27,080 nt of DNA from Leptospira adleri (GTDB taxonomy: Bacteria > Spirochaetota > Leptospiria > Leptospirales > Leptospiraceae), in assembly GCF_002811985.1 (NCBI RefSeq), contig NZ_NPDU01000062.1, positions 1 through 27,080 on the forward strand. The letters run 5' to 3'. Positions 14,462 through 25,633 of this stretch are shown here, piece after piece. Within the stretch, counting starts at the first letter, position 1, and each line of letters starts with the position of its first letter. The notes under the pieces are model-generated. The model saw nothing but the letters and a program-made list of their open reading frames with translations, ran no database searches and had not been told where the DNA came from. A program made the translations under genes and the position numbers.

Positions 14462-14876
14462 GAAGGAAAACAGATTCTCCAAAAAACCGGAGGCCGTTTC
14501 CAGGGCGTATTCGAAAGTGAAATTGTATTGTATCGCTTCCGGAATTAAGGACTCGGTGGAATTGCACGAAAAGCTCGGCGAATTTCTTCGATTGCTGGAA
14601 GCCCATAGTCAAAGTCTCGAAAACAAAGAAGAAACTTTTTTTGAACTCGAGGCGATGCGTATTTTTTTAGATTCCGGAATTCTAAAGTCTAAGAAAAATA
14701 AATCCCTTCAACTTCCGGAAATAGAACCTTCTCGAATGATTCCGAATCCGGTCGATTTCGGTCCTCTCGGAGTTCTTGCGGAACCGAAGGAAAGGCTGGA
14801 ACCGATTCCGCTGATTCTTTCCGTCCTTTTTTGGGGAATCGTCTATACATTCTTGCTCTACGGATTGTTGCGGTGA
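14445..14876 (+). CDS. Small single-helix membrane protein between opgG and opgH
   Basis: This 143-codon frame overlaps the end of opgG by 17 bp and ends in GTGA, where its TGA overlaps the GTG of opgH. The start at 14445 is TTG; a GTG at codon 24 is an alternative, and there is no ATG near the N-terminus. Residues 1-115 are hydrophilic and mostly helical. One membrane segment (IPLILSVLFWGIVYTFLLYGLLR) closes the protein, so it would be a tail-anchored inner membrane protein facing the cytoplasm. I do not recognise the family. Overlaps on both sides imply translational coupling with the glucan genes and a role alongside OpgH. It occupies roughly the place of the cytoplasmic N-terminal region of the enterobacterial OpgH, which this OpgH lacks. 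Confidence 0.75.
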   Translation: MNPRSEKENRFSKKPEAVSRAYSKVKLYCIASGIKDSVELHEKLGEFLRLLEAHSQSLENKEETFFELEAMRIFLDSGILKSKKNKSLQLPEIEPSRMIPNPVDFGPLGVLAEPKERLEPIPLILSVLFWGIVYTFLLYGLLR

Positions 14877-17014
14877 GACACAAAGAAGTAGAATCGACGG
14901 ACTTTTTGATCGATTCCAAAACTCTTACCTACAGACGTTTGAGTTTCGGAGGGCTTGTCTTTTTCTTTGTCATCATCGGAGTTTTTTTAGAGATCCAATT
15001 TCTTTCGTTTCAATCGATCAGCCCCTTTGAGTGGGCAACTCTCATTCTATTTTGTATTTTATTTCCGGTCATCTCTTTCGGCGCCGCGACCGCCCTGATC
15101 GGATTTGTGCAAAAAATCAGGGGAGGGGACCCTCTTCGTATTTCTAAAATATTAGAAGAATCGAATTTTACAGAAATTGAATATCCTCCGGTTTCGGTCG
15201 TTATGCCGATTCACTGCGAGGACGTTTCCCGGATTTTCGCCGGCGTTGAATTGATGTTAGAGGATATAGCGGAGAACGGTCTTTCTCAGACCGTGGATTT
15301 TTTTATTCTTTCCGACACTTCCGATCCGAATCTTTGGGCGCAGGAAGAAAAAGCTTTTTCCATTCTGAGCCAGAAGTTGGAGAATAAGGATCGAATCTAC
15401 TATCGAAAACGAAGACTCAATCTGAACAAAAAATCCGGGAACGTCGCCGACTTCTGTAGAAGATGGGGAAAACGCTACAAATACATGATCATTCTCGACG
15501 CCGATAGTATCGTCACCGGAGAATGTATGAAAAAGTTGATCCGTCTTATGGAAAAAATTCCGGACGCCGGGATCATCCAAACCGTGCCGGAAGTTATTCG
15601 AGCCCGTTCCATCTTTCAAAGATTGTCCGCGTTCTCCTCTTGGGTCGGCAATTCGGTGTTTGGCGCCGGATCCTTTTTCTGGCAGCTCAGATCGGGTCCC
15701 TTTTGGGGACACAACGCGATCATACGGCTTCAGCCGTTTATGAAATATTGCGGTCTTCCCGGTTTGCCGGGGGAAAGCGCGATCGGCGGAAAAATTCTGA
15801 GCCACGACACGATCGAGGCGGCATTGTTTCGAAAAGCGGGTTACAGCGTTTGGTTTGCGAGCGACCTCAAAGGCTCGTATGAGGAAGCGCCGCCTAACGT
15901 GTTGGAGGCGTTAAAACGAGACAATCGCTGGTGTCAGGGAAATCTACAACACTTCTGGTTTTTATTCGGCGGAAAGTTGCGCTTATCGAGTCGTCTTCAG
16001 ATTCTTCTCGGGATCTTTTCCTATTTCAGTTCCCCTCTTTGGGCTTTGCTTTTACTTTCCTCGTCTTTGACGACGATCGAAGACGTCGATTTTTTCCGTT
16101 TGGCCTTATTGCCGGAGGATTGGATCGCGTTTCGAGACGATCTCTATCTTCCGGTCGCCTATGCTCTGCAAGGTTATACGTTGTTGATTCTTTTTTTACC
16201 TAGGATCGTATCCTTTTGGGAAGTCGTTCTATTTCGAAGGAAAGAATGGAGCTCCTCCTTTTATTCATGGGCGGTTTCTTTTTTTCTGGAATTTTTTCAT
16301 TCGGTGCTGATGGCTCCCGTTTATATGGTTCAATACACCCGTTTTATTCTTCTTACATTCTTAAATCGTAAAATAGAATGGGGACCTCAGAATCGCGACG
16401 CGTCTTCCGGTCTTGATCCGCAAGCGCTCGCTTATACGGTTCTACCAGCTTCTTTTTACGGATTAGGAATCGGATCATGGATGTTTTTGACTTATCCCAT
16501 CTTGTTTTTTTGGTTTTTACCTTTGCTCGCAGGTTGGGTGTTCGCATATCCGCTCGCTCTATTGACATCGTACATTCCAAAGGAAAATAAAAGAATTTCC
16601 GTCCTGAACAATCCTCCCGAAATTTCTGAAAGTAAAATGCTGACTCGGCTGGATTTGCTGGAACAAAACTATGCGGAGAGTTTGGGTTCGGCGAAGGATT
16701 GCTACGGAATTTTCCGATTGTTCGCGGACCCTTCTCTCAACGGGTTTCATCTTTCGAGATTGAGAAAAAGAGTGAAGGAGACTCCGAGAAGAAGAGAATA
16801 TCTGCGAAATCTGAGCGATCGGCTGAAAGAAGACGGACCGTTTCGATTCACAAATCAGGAACTGCTTAGACTCGTCTGGGATTACGATACCGTTTCCGCG
16901 ATTCATCTCTGGTTTTGGACGACCGATCTGAAAGACGTTTCTCCTTGGTGGAAAACGTCCTTTTCGGAATATAAAAAGGAGATCTTGTTAAGCGAAGTGA
17001 AAAATTTCTTTTGA
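14873..17014 (+). CDS. opgH: Glucan biosynthesis glucosyltransferase OpgH (MdoH)
   Basis: OpgH is the inner-membrane family 2 glycosyltransferase that builds the backbone of osmoregulated periplasmic glucans from UDP-glucose. I choose the GTG at 14873 because it overlaps the previous stop by four bases (GTGA); the frame is open to a TTG at 14831. The protein is then 713 residues. Two membrane helices come first (about 24-46 and 58-82), then the catalytic domain with VVMPIHCEDVSRIFAG, the DAD motif at Asp209 and Asp211, SHDTIEAA with Asp312, and RDNRW at 349-353. Several more helices follow, then a cytoplasmic tail. E. coli OpgH is about 130 residues longer at the N-terminus. The small gene just upstream may make up for this. 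Confidence 0.95.
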   Translation: MRHKEVESTDFLIDSKTLTYRRLSFGGLVFFFVIIGVFLEIQFLSFQSISPFEWATLILFCILFPVISFGAATALIGFVQKIRGGDPLRISKILEESNFTEIEYPPVSVVMPIHCEDVSRIFAGVELMLEDIAENGLSQTVDFFILSDTSDPNLWAQEEKAFSILSQKLENKDRIYYRKRRLNLNKKSGNVADFCRRWGKRYKYMIILDADSIVTGECMKKLIRLMEKIPDAGIIQTVPEVIRARSIFQRLSAFSSWVGNSVFGAGSFFWQLRSGPFWGHNAIIRLQPFMKYCGLPGLPGESAIGGKILSHDTIEAALFRKAGYSVWFASDLKGSYEEAPPNVLEALKRDNRWCQGNLQHFWFLFGGKLRLSSRLQILLGIFSYFSSPLWALLLLSSSLTTIEDVDFFRLALLPEDWIAFRDDLYLPVAYALQGYTLLILFLPRIVSFWEVVLFRRKEWSSSFYSWAVSFFLEFFHSVLMAPVYMVQYTRFILLTFLNRKIEWGPQNRDASSGLDPQALAYTVLPASFYGLGIGSWMFLTYPILFFWFLPLLAGWVFAYPLALLTSYIPKENKRISVLNNPPEISESKMLTRLDLLEQNYAESLGSAKDCYGIFRLFADPSLNGFHLSRLRKRVKETPRRREYLRNLSDRLKEDGPFRFTNQELLRLVWDYDTVSAIHLWFWTTDLKDVSPWWKTSFSEYKKEILLSEVKNFF

Positions 17015-17072
17015 ATCGTCCTTTACAAAATGAAACGGAACGAATCTTCTGAATAATCGCTTTTGGATCAAT

Positions 17073-17402
17073 ATGAAACCGCAATCTACTTTTTATTCCA
17101 TCTCCGTCGTATTTTTTCTGATGTTCGGAGTTTTACCCTTAAGATCCGATGATTTCGAAGGAATTTATAAGGTAGGGAACGACGACTGTAGAGTAAAACC
17201 TATCAGAATGGCTTTCGAGGTCTTCTGTAAGAAAACTAAGAAAAAGGAAATTTATTTTTATCAGGGAGAGGAAAATAATAATGTAATATTCAAAACCGAT
17301 GATGGAGATCTGTCTACTCGATTTATTTTCGACGACTCTTCCTTAAAATCAGGCGTATTTATCGGGATCGGCGGTTCGTCTCTGAAAGTGAAAAAAAAGT
17401 AA
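17073..17402 (+). CDS. Small exported protein, unknown function
   Basis: The 109-residue product has a clear signal peptide (MKPQSTFYSISVVFFLMFGVLPLRS) and a mature part of about 85 residues beginning near DDFEGIYKVG. Two cysteines (39 and 52) could form one disulphide. The mature part alternates hydrophobic and polar residues, which suggests a small beta barrel or sandwich, and ends in a lysine tail (KVKKK). I recognise no family. It lies 58 bp after opgH on the same strand, so it may be part of that transcript, and is convergent with the glycosyltransferase gene that ends at 17415, only 12 bp away. The codon usage fits the neighbours. The binding site is weak (GGA). Confidence 0.65.
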   Translation: MKPQSTFYSISVVFFLMFGVLPLRSDDFEGIYKVGNDDCRVKPIRMAFEVFCKKTKKKEIYFYQGEENNNVIFKTDDGDLSTRFIFDDSSLKSGVFIGIGGSSLKVKKK

Positions 17403-17414
17403 AACCCTACGAAG

Positions 17415-18542
17415 TCAGATCAATTTTAAGAATACGCTCACAGCGTGTTGAACGTCCTCCCTGCCATCCTTTTCAAACAAAGGAGATCCTTTTCCCGTCC
17501 AAGTCTTAGCGCTAGCGATCGCTTTTTCAAATCGAAACGAAAACAAATCCTCGTTCGAAAGATAAGAAGACGGAATTTCCTCTTTGAGAGCCCGGTGCAA
17601 AAAGGGAACTTCGGGGAAACTTCCCCGATCCGTATAAAGCACCGGAGTTTTTGCATAAACACTTTCGCTCAATATCCCGTAGCCGGGTTTGGTGATAACG
17701 AAATCGCAGGCGGTTAAAAGATCCGGATAGTGTGCGTTTCCGACGTTTAAAATTCCTTCTTTTTGTTTTTCCGGAATTTGTAAAAGATCAAAATCGGTTC
17801 CCCCCGAGATTACGATGCGATAAAGATCGGAATTAAATTCTTTCCATTGAAAATGATCCGTCTTCACCCCGTAAGCTCCGAAAGAAAAGAGAAGATTGAT
17901 TTTGTCGTTCGGAAGTTTAAAAAATTCTTTTGCGCTTTTTTTATCGAGGTCCGGTCTCCTTCCGACGAGTCCGATATTTTTTTGTTCCGGAAGAGACGCG
18001 GAGGGACAGGCGAAGGGCAGAAGAAGTCCGAATGTCGCGAGATAATATTCTTCGAAGAGAGTTGCGGCCGTTCGTGAAAAAAGCGGCGATTCTTTTTGAT
18101 AACCGCCGTAGATAAAATCCCAAGTAAAATTTCCTATGAACAAGGACGGAATCTTGAGTTTGTCCGCCACGTTAAACGGAAGCGAGGCCGAATCGGAGAT
18201 GATCAGATCCGTTTCAAATTCTAGACAGGCTTCTATTTCGGAAATCTGAAGATATGATTTTTGAAAATCGAATTCTTCAATCGCGTGTTCCGTACCTTGA
18301 ATGTCGATGGAAAGCGAATCTTTTTGAATCATTCCGACGTCCAGGGATTTTTTGCGGGTTCGAAGTCGTTTTAATAAAAGAGAATCGCTTTCAGAGACGA
18401 AAAGTGTTTTTAAAAATTCTTCCCTTGTGGTTACTAGATCGATTTCCAATTTCGGAAAACTGCGGAGCAAGTGAAGAATGATTTCCATCGATCTGCTGAT
18501 ATGGCCGAATCCGTGGGAACTGACGTAATAAGTTATTTTCAT
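17415..18542 (-). CDS. GT-B type glycosyltransferase (MurG/UGT-like)
   Basis: The 375-residue protein shows the two-domain GT-B layout. The N-terminus MKITYYVSSHGFGHISRSMEI carries the glycine/histidine loop typical of nucleotide-sugar glycosyltransferases of the MurG group. The C-terminal half has HYPDLLTACDFVITKPGYGILSES, the donor-binding region, with a Lys-Pro-Gly turn and a following Glu. There are no membrane helices; an association with the membrane face is possible. The acceptor cannot be told from sequence. Its ATG overlaps the stop of the upstream methyltransferase gene (TGA/ATG share ATGA at 18539-18542), so it is translationally coupled as the last gene of the operon. Similar domains also occur fused to sugar kinases, but no kinase domain is present here. 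Confidence 0.85.
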   Translation of the reverse strand: MKITYYVSSHGFGHISRSMEIILHLLRSFPKLEIDLVTTREEFLKTLFVSESDSLLLKRLRTRKKSLDVGMIQKDSLSIDIQGTEHAIEEFDFQKSYLQISEIEACLEFETDLIISDSASLPFNVADKLKIPSLFIGNFTWDFIYGGYQKESPLFSRTAATLFEEYYLATFGLLLPFACPSASLPEQKNIGLVGRRPDLDKKSAKEFFKLPNDKINLLFSFGAYGVKTDHFQWKEFNSDLYRIVISGGTDFDLLQIPEKQKEGILNVGNAHYPDLLTACDFVITKPGYGILSESVYAKTPVLYTDRGSFPEVPFLHRALKEEIPSSYLSNEDLFSFRFEKAIASAKTWTGKGSPLFEKDGREDVQHAVSVFLKLI

Positions 18543-19345
18543 TCGGAGGAACCCTGACGTATTACTTCATACATTACGATTCCTGCGGACATCGCAAGAT
18601 TGAGAGAATCCGCTTCGCCGAACATAGGAAGGGATATGTATTCGTCGGAATGACTTCTTGCAAAAGGGGAAAGCCCGTATTGTTCGGATCCGAAGACAAG
18701 AGCGATCTTTCCCTTGAGGTCGGAGTCGAAGTATAATTTTTTCGCTTCGGGAGTTACGGCTAACGTTCTATATCCGTTTTCCTTAAGAATGGAGTAGATC
18801 GCCTCCGTTTCGCCAAGATACACTTCGAGGGTAAAGAGGGCGCCCGTTGAAGCGCGGATAACGTTCGGATTAAACAGATCCAATCTCGGATCCGCGACGA
18901 GCACGGTATGAAAACCGGCTCCTTCCGCGGTTCTGAGGATGGTTCCTAAATTTCCCGGTTTTTCAACTCCTTCGACGACGAGGATCGGTTTCCCTTTTTT
19001 AAGTTGTGCGGATTCTTTCTGAAAGGTTTCGATTTCGGTGGAAAAAAAAAGAGCCGTTGCGATCAGTCCGTCCGGTCTGTCCCTGTAGGATATTTTTTCG
19101 AAAACTTTTTTCGGAACCTTGATCGCCTTTGCTCCGATTTCCCGGACGAGATCGTATTCGTTCTCCCCCAAAAAACATTCGGGTGAATAGAGGACGTTTT
19201 GAAATTTTACCTTCCCAGATTTGTACGCGCGCAAAATTTCCCGATAACCTTCGATAAAAAAAAGACCGTTCGTTTCTCTATGTTTTTTATCTTTTAGATT
19301 GGAGATTTTTTTGAGTTTTTCGTTGGAAAAGCTGGTGATCTCCAA
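18539..19345 (-). CDS. SpoU/TrmH family RNA 2'-O-methyltransferase
   Basis: SPOUT-fold enzymes of this family methylate the ribose 2'-OH of tRNA or rRNA using S-adenosylmethionine. A substrate-binding N-terminus (LFFIEGYREILRAYKSGKV) is followed by the three SpoU motifs: NLGTILRTAEGAGF, LVFGSEQYGLS and SLNLAMSAGIVMYE at the C-terminus. The deep trefoil-knot pattern is intact. The frame is open from a TTG at 19402, but I prefer the TTG at 19345 (LEITSFSNEKLKKISNLKDKKHR), because family members usually begin with this motif and the longer version would overlap the previous gene by 34 bp. Length is then 268 residues. No ATG is available in the N-terminal region. The exact target nucleotide is unknown. 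Confidence 0.9.
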   Translation of the reverse strand: MEITSFSNEKLKKISNLKDKKHRETNGLFFIEGYREILRAYKSGKVKFQNVLYSPECFLGENEYDLVREIGAKAIKVPKKVFEKISYRDRPDGLIATALFFSTEIETFQKESAQLKKGKPILVVEGVEKPGNLGTILRTAEGAGFHTVLVADPRLDLFNPNVIRASTGALFTLEVYLGETEAIYSILKENGYRTLAVTPEAKKLYFDSDLKGKIALVFGSEQYGLSPFARSHSDEYISLPMFGEADSLNLAMSAGIVMYEVIRQGSSE

Positions 19346-19368
19346 AAAAGAAATGCCTTGCTCCGGGT

Positions 19369-20247
19369 TCAAAGTGAAAGTCTCTCCGAAGTATAGATAC
19401 AATTCGAACCGGAAGGATAGAGTTTGCCGCTTTGTTCCGGAATGGAAAGTTCGCTTAGAAAAAACTTTCCGTTGTTCTTGATTCTTCCCTGCAAAATTCT
19501 CTGCAAGGCAAGCGGACTAAAACCGGTGGAATGACAAGTAAGAACAATAAAGTCCGGCTTGGATCCGCAGAGTTCCATGAGGAGATCCATAAGTTCCGGA
19601 AGATCTTTTTCGATCTTAAACACTTCACCGCTCGCGCCCCTTCCGAAAGTCGGCGGATCGAGGATAAATCCCCGGTAATCCTTTCCTCGTTTGATTTCCC
19701 GCTTCAAAAATTTCAGAACGTCTTCGACCATCCAACGGATCTTTTTATCCGCGAGTCCGGATGCGGTCGCGTTCTCTCGAGCCCAGTCCACCATTCCTTT
19801 TGACGCGTCGAGATGACAGGCGGATGCGCCTCCGTCCAAGACCGCAAGAGTCGAAAGCCCGGAATACGCGAAAAGATTGAGGACTTCTTCCTCTTTTTTG
19901 AGTTGAGAAGAAAGTTTTTGGATCTTTTTCCAGTTCTCCAGTTGTTCCGCAAAAATTCCCAAGTGACCGAAAGGAGTGAACTTTATTTTAATAGAATATT
20001 CTAATATTTGAATAAAGAATTCTTCTTCTACCTTTTTGCTCCAGTTCCATGCGCCTCCGCCTTTGTCGGAGCGGACGTATTCTCCATGGACGTTTTTCCA
20101 AAGCGCCGGTTTGGATTCCGGCCAAGCCGAAACCGGAGACGGACGGATGATCGTATAAGGGCCGATTTGTTCGAGTTTGCGAAAGTTCCCGGAGTCGACG
20201 AGAGAATAGGTTCCGTCGAGGCTTTCAGCTTGTTTTACAATTTTCAT
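19369..20247 (-). CDS. Class I SAM-dependent methyltransferase, RlmK/RlmI-like
   Basis: The 292-residue protein has the Rossmann methyltransferase core of the rRNA enzymes RlmI and RlmK. Motif I is LNLFAYSGLSTLAVLDGGA (residues 123-141), followed by HLDASKGMVDWARENA, and motif IV is DPPTFGRG (197-204). A TCHSTG segment follows near residue 245. It lacks the N-terminal PUA domain of RlmI. The target could be rRNA guanine or cytosine, but I cannot tell which, and a protein target is not excluded. The ATG at 20247 has AAGG nine bases upstream and overlaps the preceding methyltransferase by 23 bp. It is the third gene of the minus-strand run. Confidence 0.85.
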   Translation of the reverse strand: MKIVKQAESLDGTYSLVDSGNFRKLEQIGPYTIIRPSPVSAWPESKPALWKNVHGEYVRSDKGGGAWNWSKKVEEEFFIQILEYSIKIKFTPFGHLGIFAEQLENWKKIQKLSSQLKKEEEVLNLFAYSGLSTLAVLDGGASACHLDASKGMVDWARENATASGLADKKIRWMVEDVLKFLKREIKRGKDYRGFILDPPTFGRGASGEVFKIEKDLPELMDLLMELCGSKPDFIVLTCHSTGFSPLALQRILQGRIKNNGKFFLSELSIPEQSGKLYPSGSNCIYTSERLSL

Positions 20248-21439
20248 AGATATGTACCTTAAAATAATTTCCTTCTGGAAACTGGCTTCTTACCGGATGA
20301 TCGTCTTCCGGTTTTAGGCTTTCGAATCTTTCGTATTTCCAACCGTGAGATCTGAGTATATTCTTTGCAAGAGATTCCAATTCTTGGGAAGCGATTCTTC
20401 CGGAACAGGAACAAAGGATGATCGTTCCCGATTCTTGCAAAGAAGTAAGAGAACTTGCAAATAGATGCGAGTATGTCTTGAGTGCGTTTTTTTTCGATTT
20501 CGCGTCCGGCGTCAAATTCGGAGGATCGATGACGATGAGTCCGAATTTTTGATCCTTCAATACGTCTTCCAATTCTCTAAAAAGATTTTTTTGAACGAAT
20601 CTATGTTTGCAGGAACTTCCGTCCTTCTTTAAACTCAATACTCTTTGGAAAGAATCCAAGGCTTCCTTGGAACCGTCGACGGATGTCACCGAACGAGCTC
20701 CCGCGGCGTCCATGCAGATCGATGTGAGCCCCGTATGGGAGAAAAGATGAAGACAATCCTTTCCTTTCGAGATCTCTTTTCTTTCCAAGAGGAATTTTCT
20801 GCGATTGCGAAGATCTAAAAAGATTCCGCCCTTTTGTCCTGGAAGTTCGACCGGAAATTTCACGTTTTGTAAAGTAACGGTTTCCCGGACGATTATGGAA
20901 GTCCCGCCTTTTCCTTGTTTGGCGCCTCTCCAGATTCTTTCCGATACTTTATCGTCTCCTCCCGTTTTTTCCGGAGGATCCAGAATGATTCTGGAAGGTA
21001 AAGATTCTCCTAATTTAGAATTTCTGCATAGATCGTATAAGTTCCAGACGATCCATCGGCCGTATACGATGAGAGAAGAAGAATAGATACGAACGACCCA
21101 GGTTCCGCCGATTTTGTCCACGGTCACTCCGGGGAAGAGGTCGTTTTCACCGTGAAGGATACGATATGCGTTAGTCGTCTTTCGGACTTCCTTTCTTTTG
21201 TGAAGCGCCGAGATCAGATTCTCCCGTATTTTTTCTTTGGAAAATTCCGGAAGGTTCTGTATGACTCGGATTCGGATCAATCCGTTTTTGGAATAGATTC
21301 CGGTTGCGATCGGACGATTCTCCGTCGAAAAAAGAGTCAGCCATTCTCCGTTTACAAACGGTGTCGCCGCGGAAGAAAGATTTCCGCTGAAGATCCAAGG
21401 ATGTTTTCGTTTTACCGAGAGTTCGCTCTTCCGGTTCAA
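20225..21439 (-). CDS. RlmI-like 23S rRNA cytosine-C5 methyltransferase
   Basis: RlmI methylates a cytosine of 23S rRNA to m5C. This 404-residue protein has the family architecture: a PUA domain in about residues 1-75 (RKHPWIFSGN onward), the linking beta strand region, GQKGGIFLDLRNRRKF (201-216) and motif I LHLFSHTGLTSICMDAAGA (230-248). Motif IV is DPPNLTPD (305-312), and LCSCSG near residue 342-347 contains the cysteine expected for m5C chemistry. There is an unusual basic insertion between the PUA domain and the core, including an early second DPP (154-156). The start is TTG at 21439, as no ATG lies at the N-terminus, and no strong binding site is visible. It lies 41 bp after gltA and overlaps the next gene by 23 bp. 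Confidence 0.88.
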   Translation of the reverse strand: MNRKSELSVKRKHPWIFSGNLSSAATPFVNGEWLTLFSTENRPIATGIYSKNGLIRIRVIQNLPEFSKEKIRENLISALHKRKEVRKTTNAYRILHGENDLFPGVTVDKIGGTWVVRIYSSSLIVYGRWIVWNLYDLCRNSKLGESLPSRIILDPPEKTGGDDKVSERIWRGAKQGKGGTSIIVRETVTLQNVKFPVELPGQKGGIFLDLRNRRKFLLERKEISKGKDCLHLFSHTGLTSICMDAAGARSVTSVDGSKEALDSFQRVLSLKKDGSSCKHRFVQKNLFRELEDVLKDQKFGLIVIDPPNLTPDAKSKKNALKTYSHLFASSLTSLQESGTIILCSCSGRIASQELESLAKNILRSHGWKYERFESLKPEDDHPVRSQFPEGNYFKVHIYENCKTS

Positions 21440-21480
21440 TTGATATCTACGGAACCGGAAGGTGGAAGGTAGGGAAGGGT

Positions 21481-22770
<1,290 letters not shown>

Positions 22771-22973
22771 GTTCCTCTCCTGGAAAATATAAAATTATCA
22801 TTCCGGCTCTATAAACGAGTCCGGTCGTTCAAGTGCGTTAAAACCGATTCAGATTCCTATCCTATTCTTTCTATCAGAGAGACAATCCAAAAAATCAAAA
22901 CGAATAGGAACTTGATCGGAAGATTTCGATTTCATTTTAGAATTCTTGAATGCTATACATTTGAATAGTGTTG

Positions 22974-23060
22974 CGTTTGCGGAAAACTTGATAAACGGAT
23001 CACATACATAGCGCTTCGGAATTTGAAATCAATGATTGCAATTTTTTTCTTCCGCAAACG
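22974..23060. repeat. 11-bp perfect inverted repeat with a 65-bp loop
   Basis: CGTTTGCGGAA at 22974-22984 is exactly complementary to TTCCGCAAACG at 23050-23060. It lies about 200 bp upstream of the gltA start and is not inside a gene. It may be a pair of regulator half-sites, a long-range stem, or the ends of a degraded element. Confidence 0.45.
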
Positions 23061-23230
23061 AAGAAAATCCGAGAAGGTCTTGAGGGAATCGCGATCCAAA
23101 AGGTGTTTTGATACGGACGTTCGGAGGTCCTCTTTGTTATACGTAAGATGGTTTTAGCCTATCTTCGGTTTATTTTTCTCGAAGGTTCGGAAGCTAATCA
23201 AAACCGATCGAAAGTTTCCATCGTTGGGAG

Positions 23231-23262
23231 GACGATTCGGGTCTCGCCCAAAAAAAATCGTC
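23231..23262 (-). terminator. Hairpin downstream of the lytic transglycosylase gene
   Basis: GACGATT (23231-23237) pairs with AATCGTC (23256-23262), and inside this GGG (23239-23241) pairs with CCC (23247-23249). A run of eight A (T in the transcript) lies within the structure. It begins about 60 bp after the stop at 23323 and could terminate that transcript, although the T-run is inside and not after the stem. Confidence 0.35.
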
Positions 23263-23322
23263 TATGATCTGAGCGTAAGCAAGTCTTTGAGGAATGGAGA
23301 TCCGATTTAAAAAATCTTTTTA

Positions 23323-25575
<2,253 letters not shown>

Positions 25576-25633
25576 TCGTTGTTGCTCTATTACCTTTTCG
25601 GCCTAAGGATTCAATCGCAAGAAGGAAATTCCA

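Larger units (their letters stand above)
22771..23322. other. 552-bp spacer between the transglycosylase and gltA, with inverted repeats
   Basis: No gene is seen on either strand. An 11-bp perfect inverted repeat, CGTTTGCGGAA (22974-22984) and TTCCGCAAACG (23050-23060), encloses 65 bp. A hairpin lies at 23231-23262 downstream of the transglycosylase stop. The gltA promoter should lie near its 5' end, but I cannot identify convincing boxes. Confidence 0.55.

Noticed and set aside
14445..17014. The small gene and opgH as one gene split by a sequencing frameshift
   Set aside because: The GTGA overlap is a typical coupled junction, and the small protein already ends in its own membrane helix, so a fusion would give an extra helix and a wrong topology for the OpgH catalytic domain.
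17403..17414. A terminator between the convergent genes ending at 17402 and 17415
   Set aside because: Only 12 bp separate the stop codons and no stem-loop is visible in or around them.
19346..19402. Upstream TTG start for the SpoU methyltransferase
   Set aside because: It adds 19 residues not typical of the family and overlaps the preceding gene by 34 bp; the TTG at 19345 fits better, though this is not certain.
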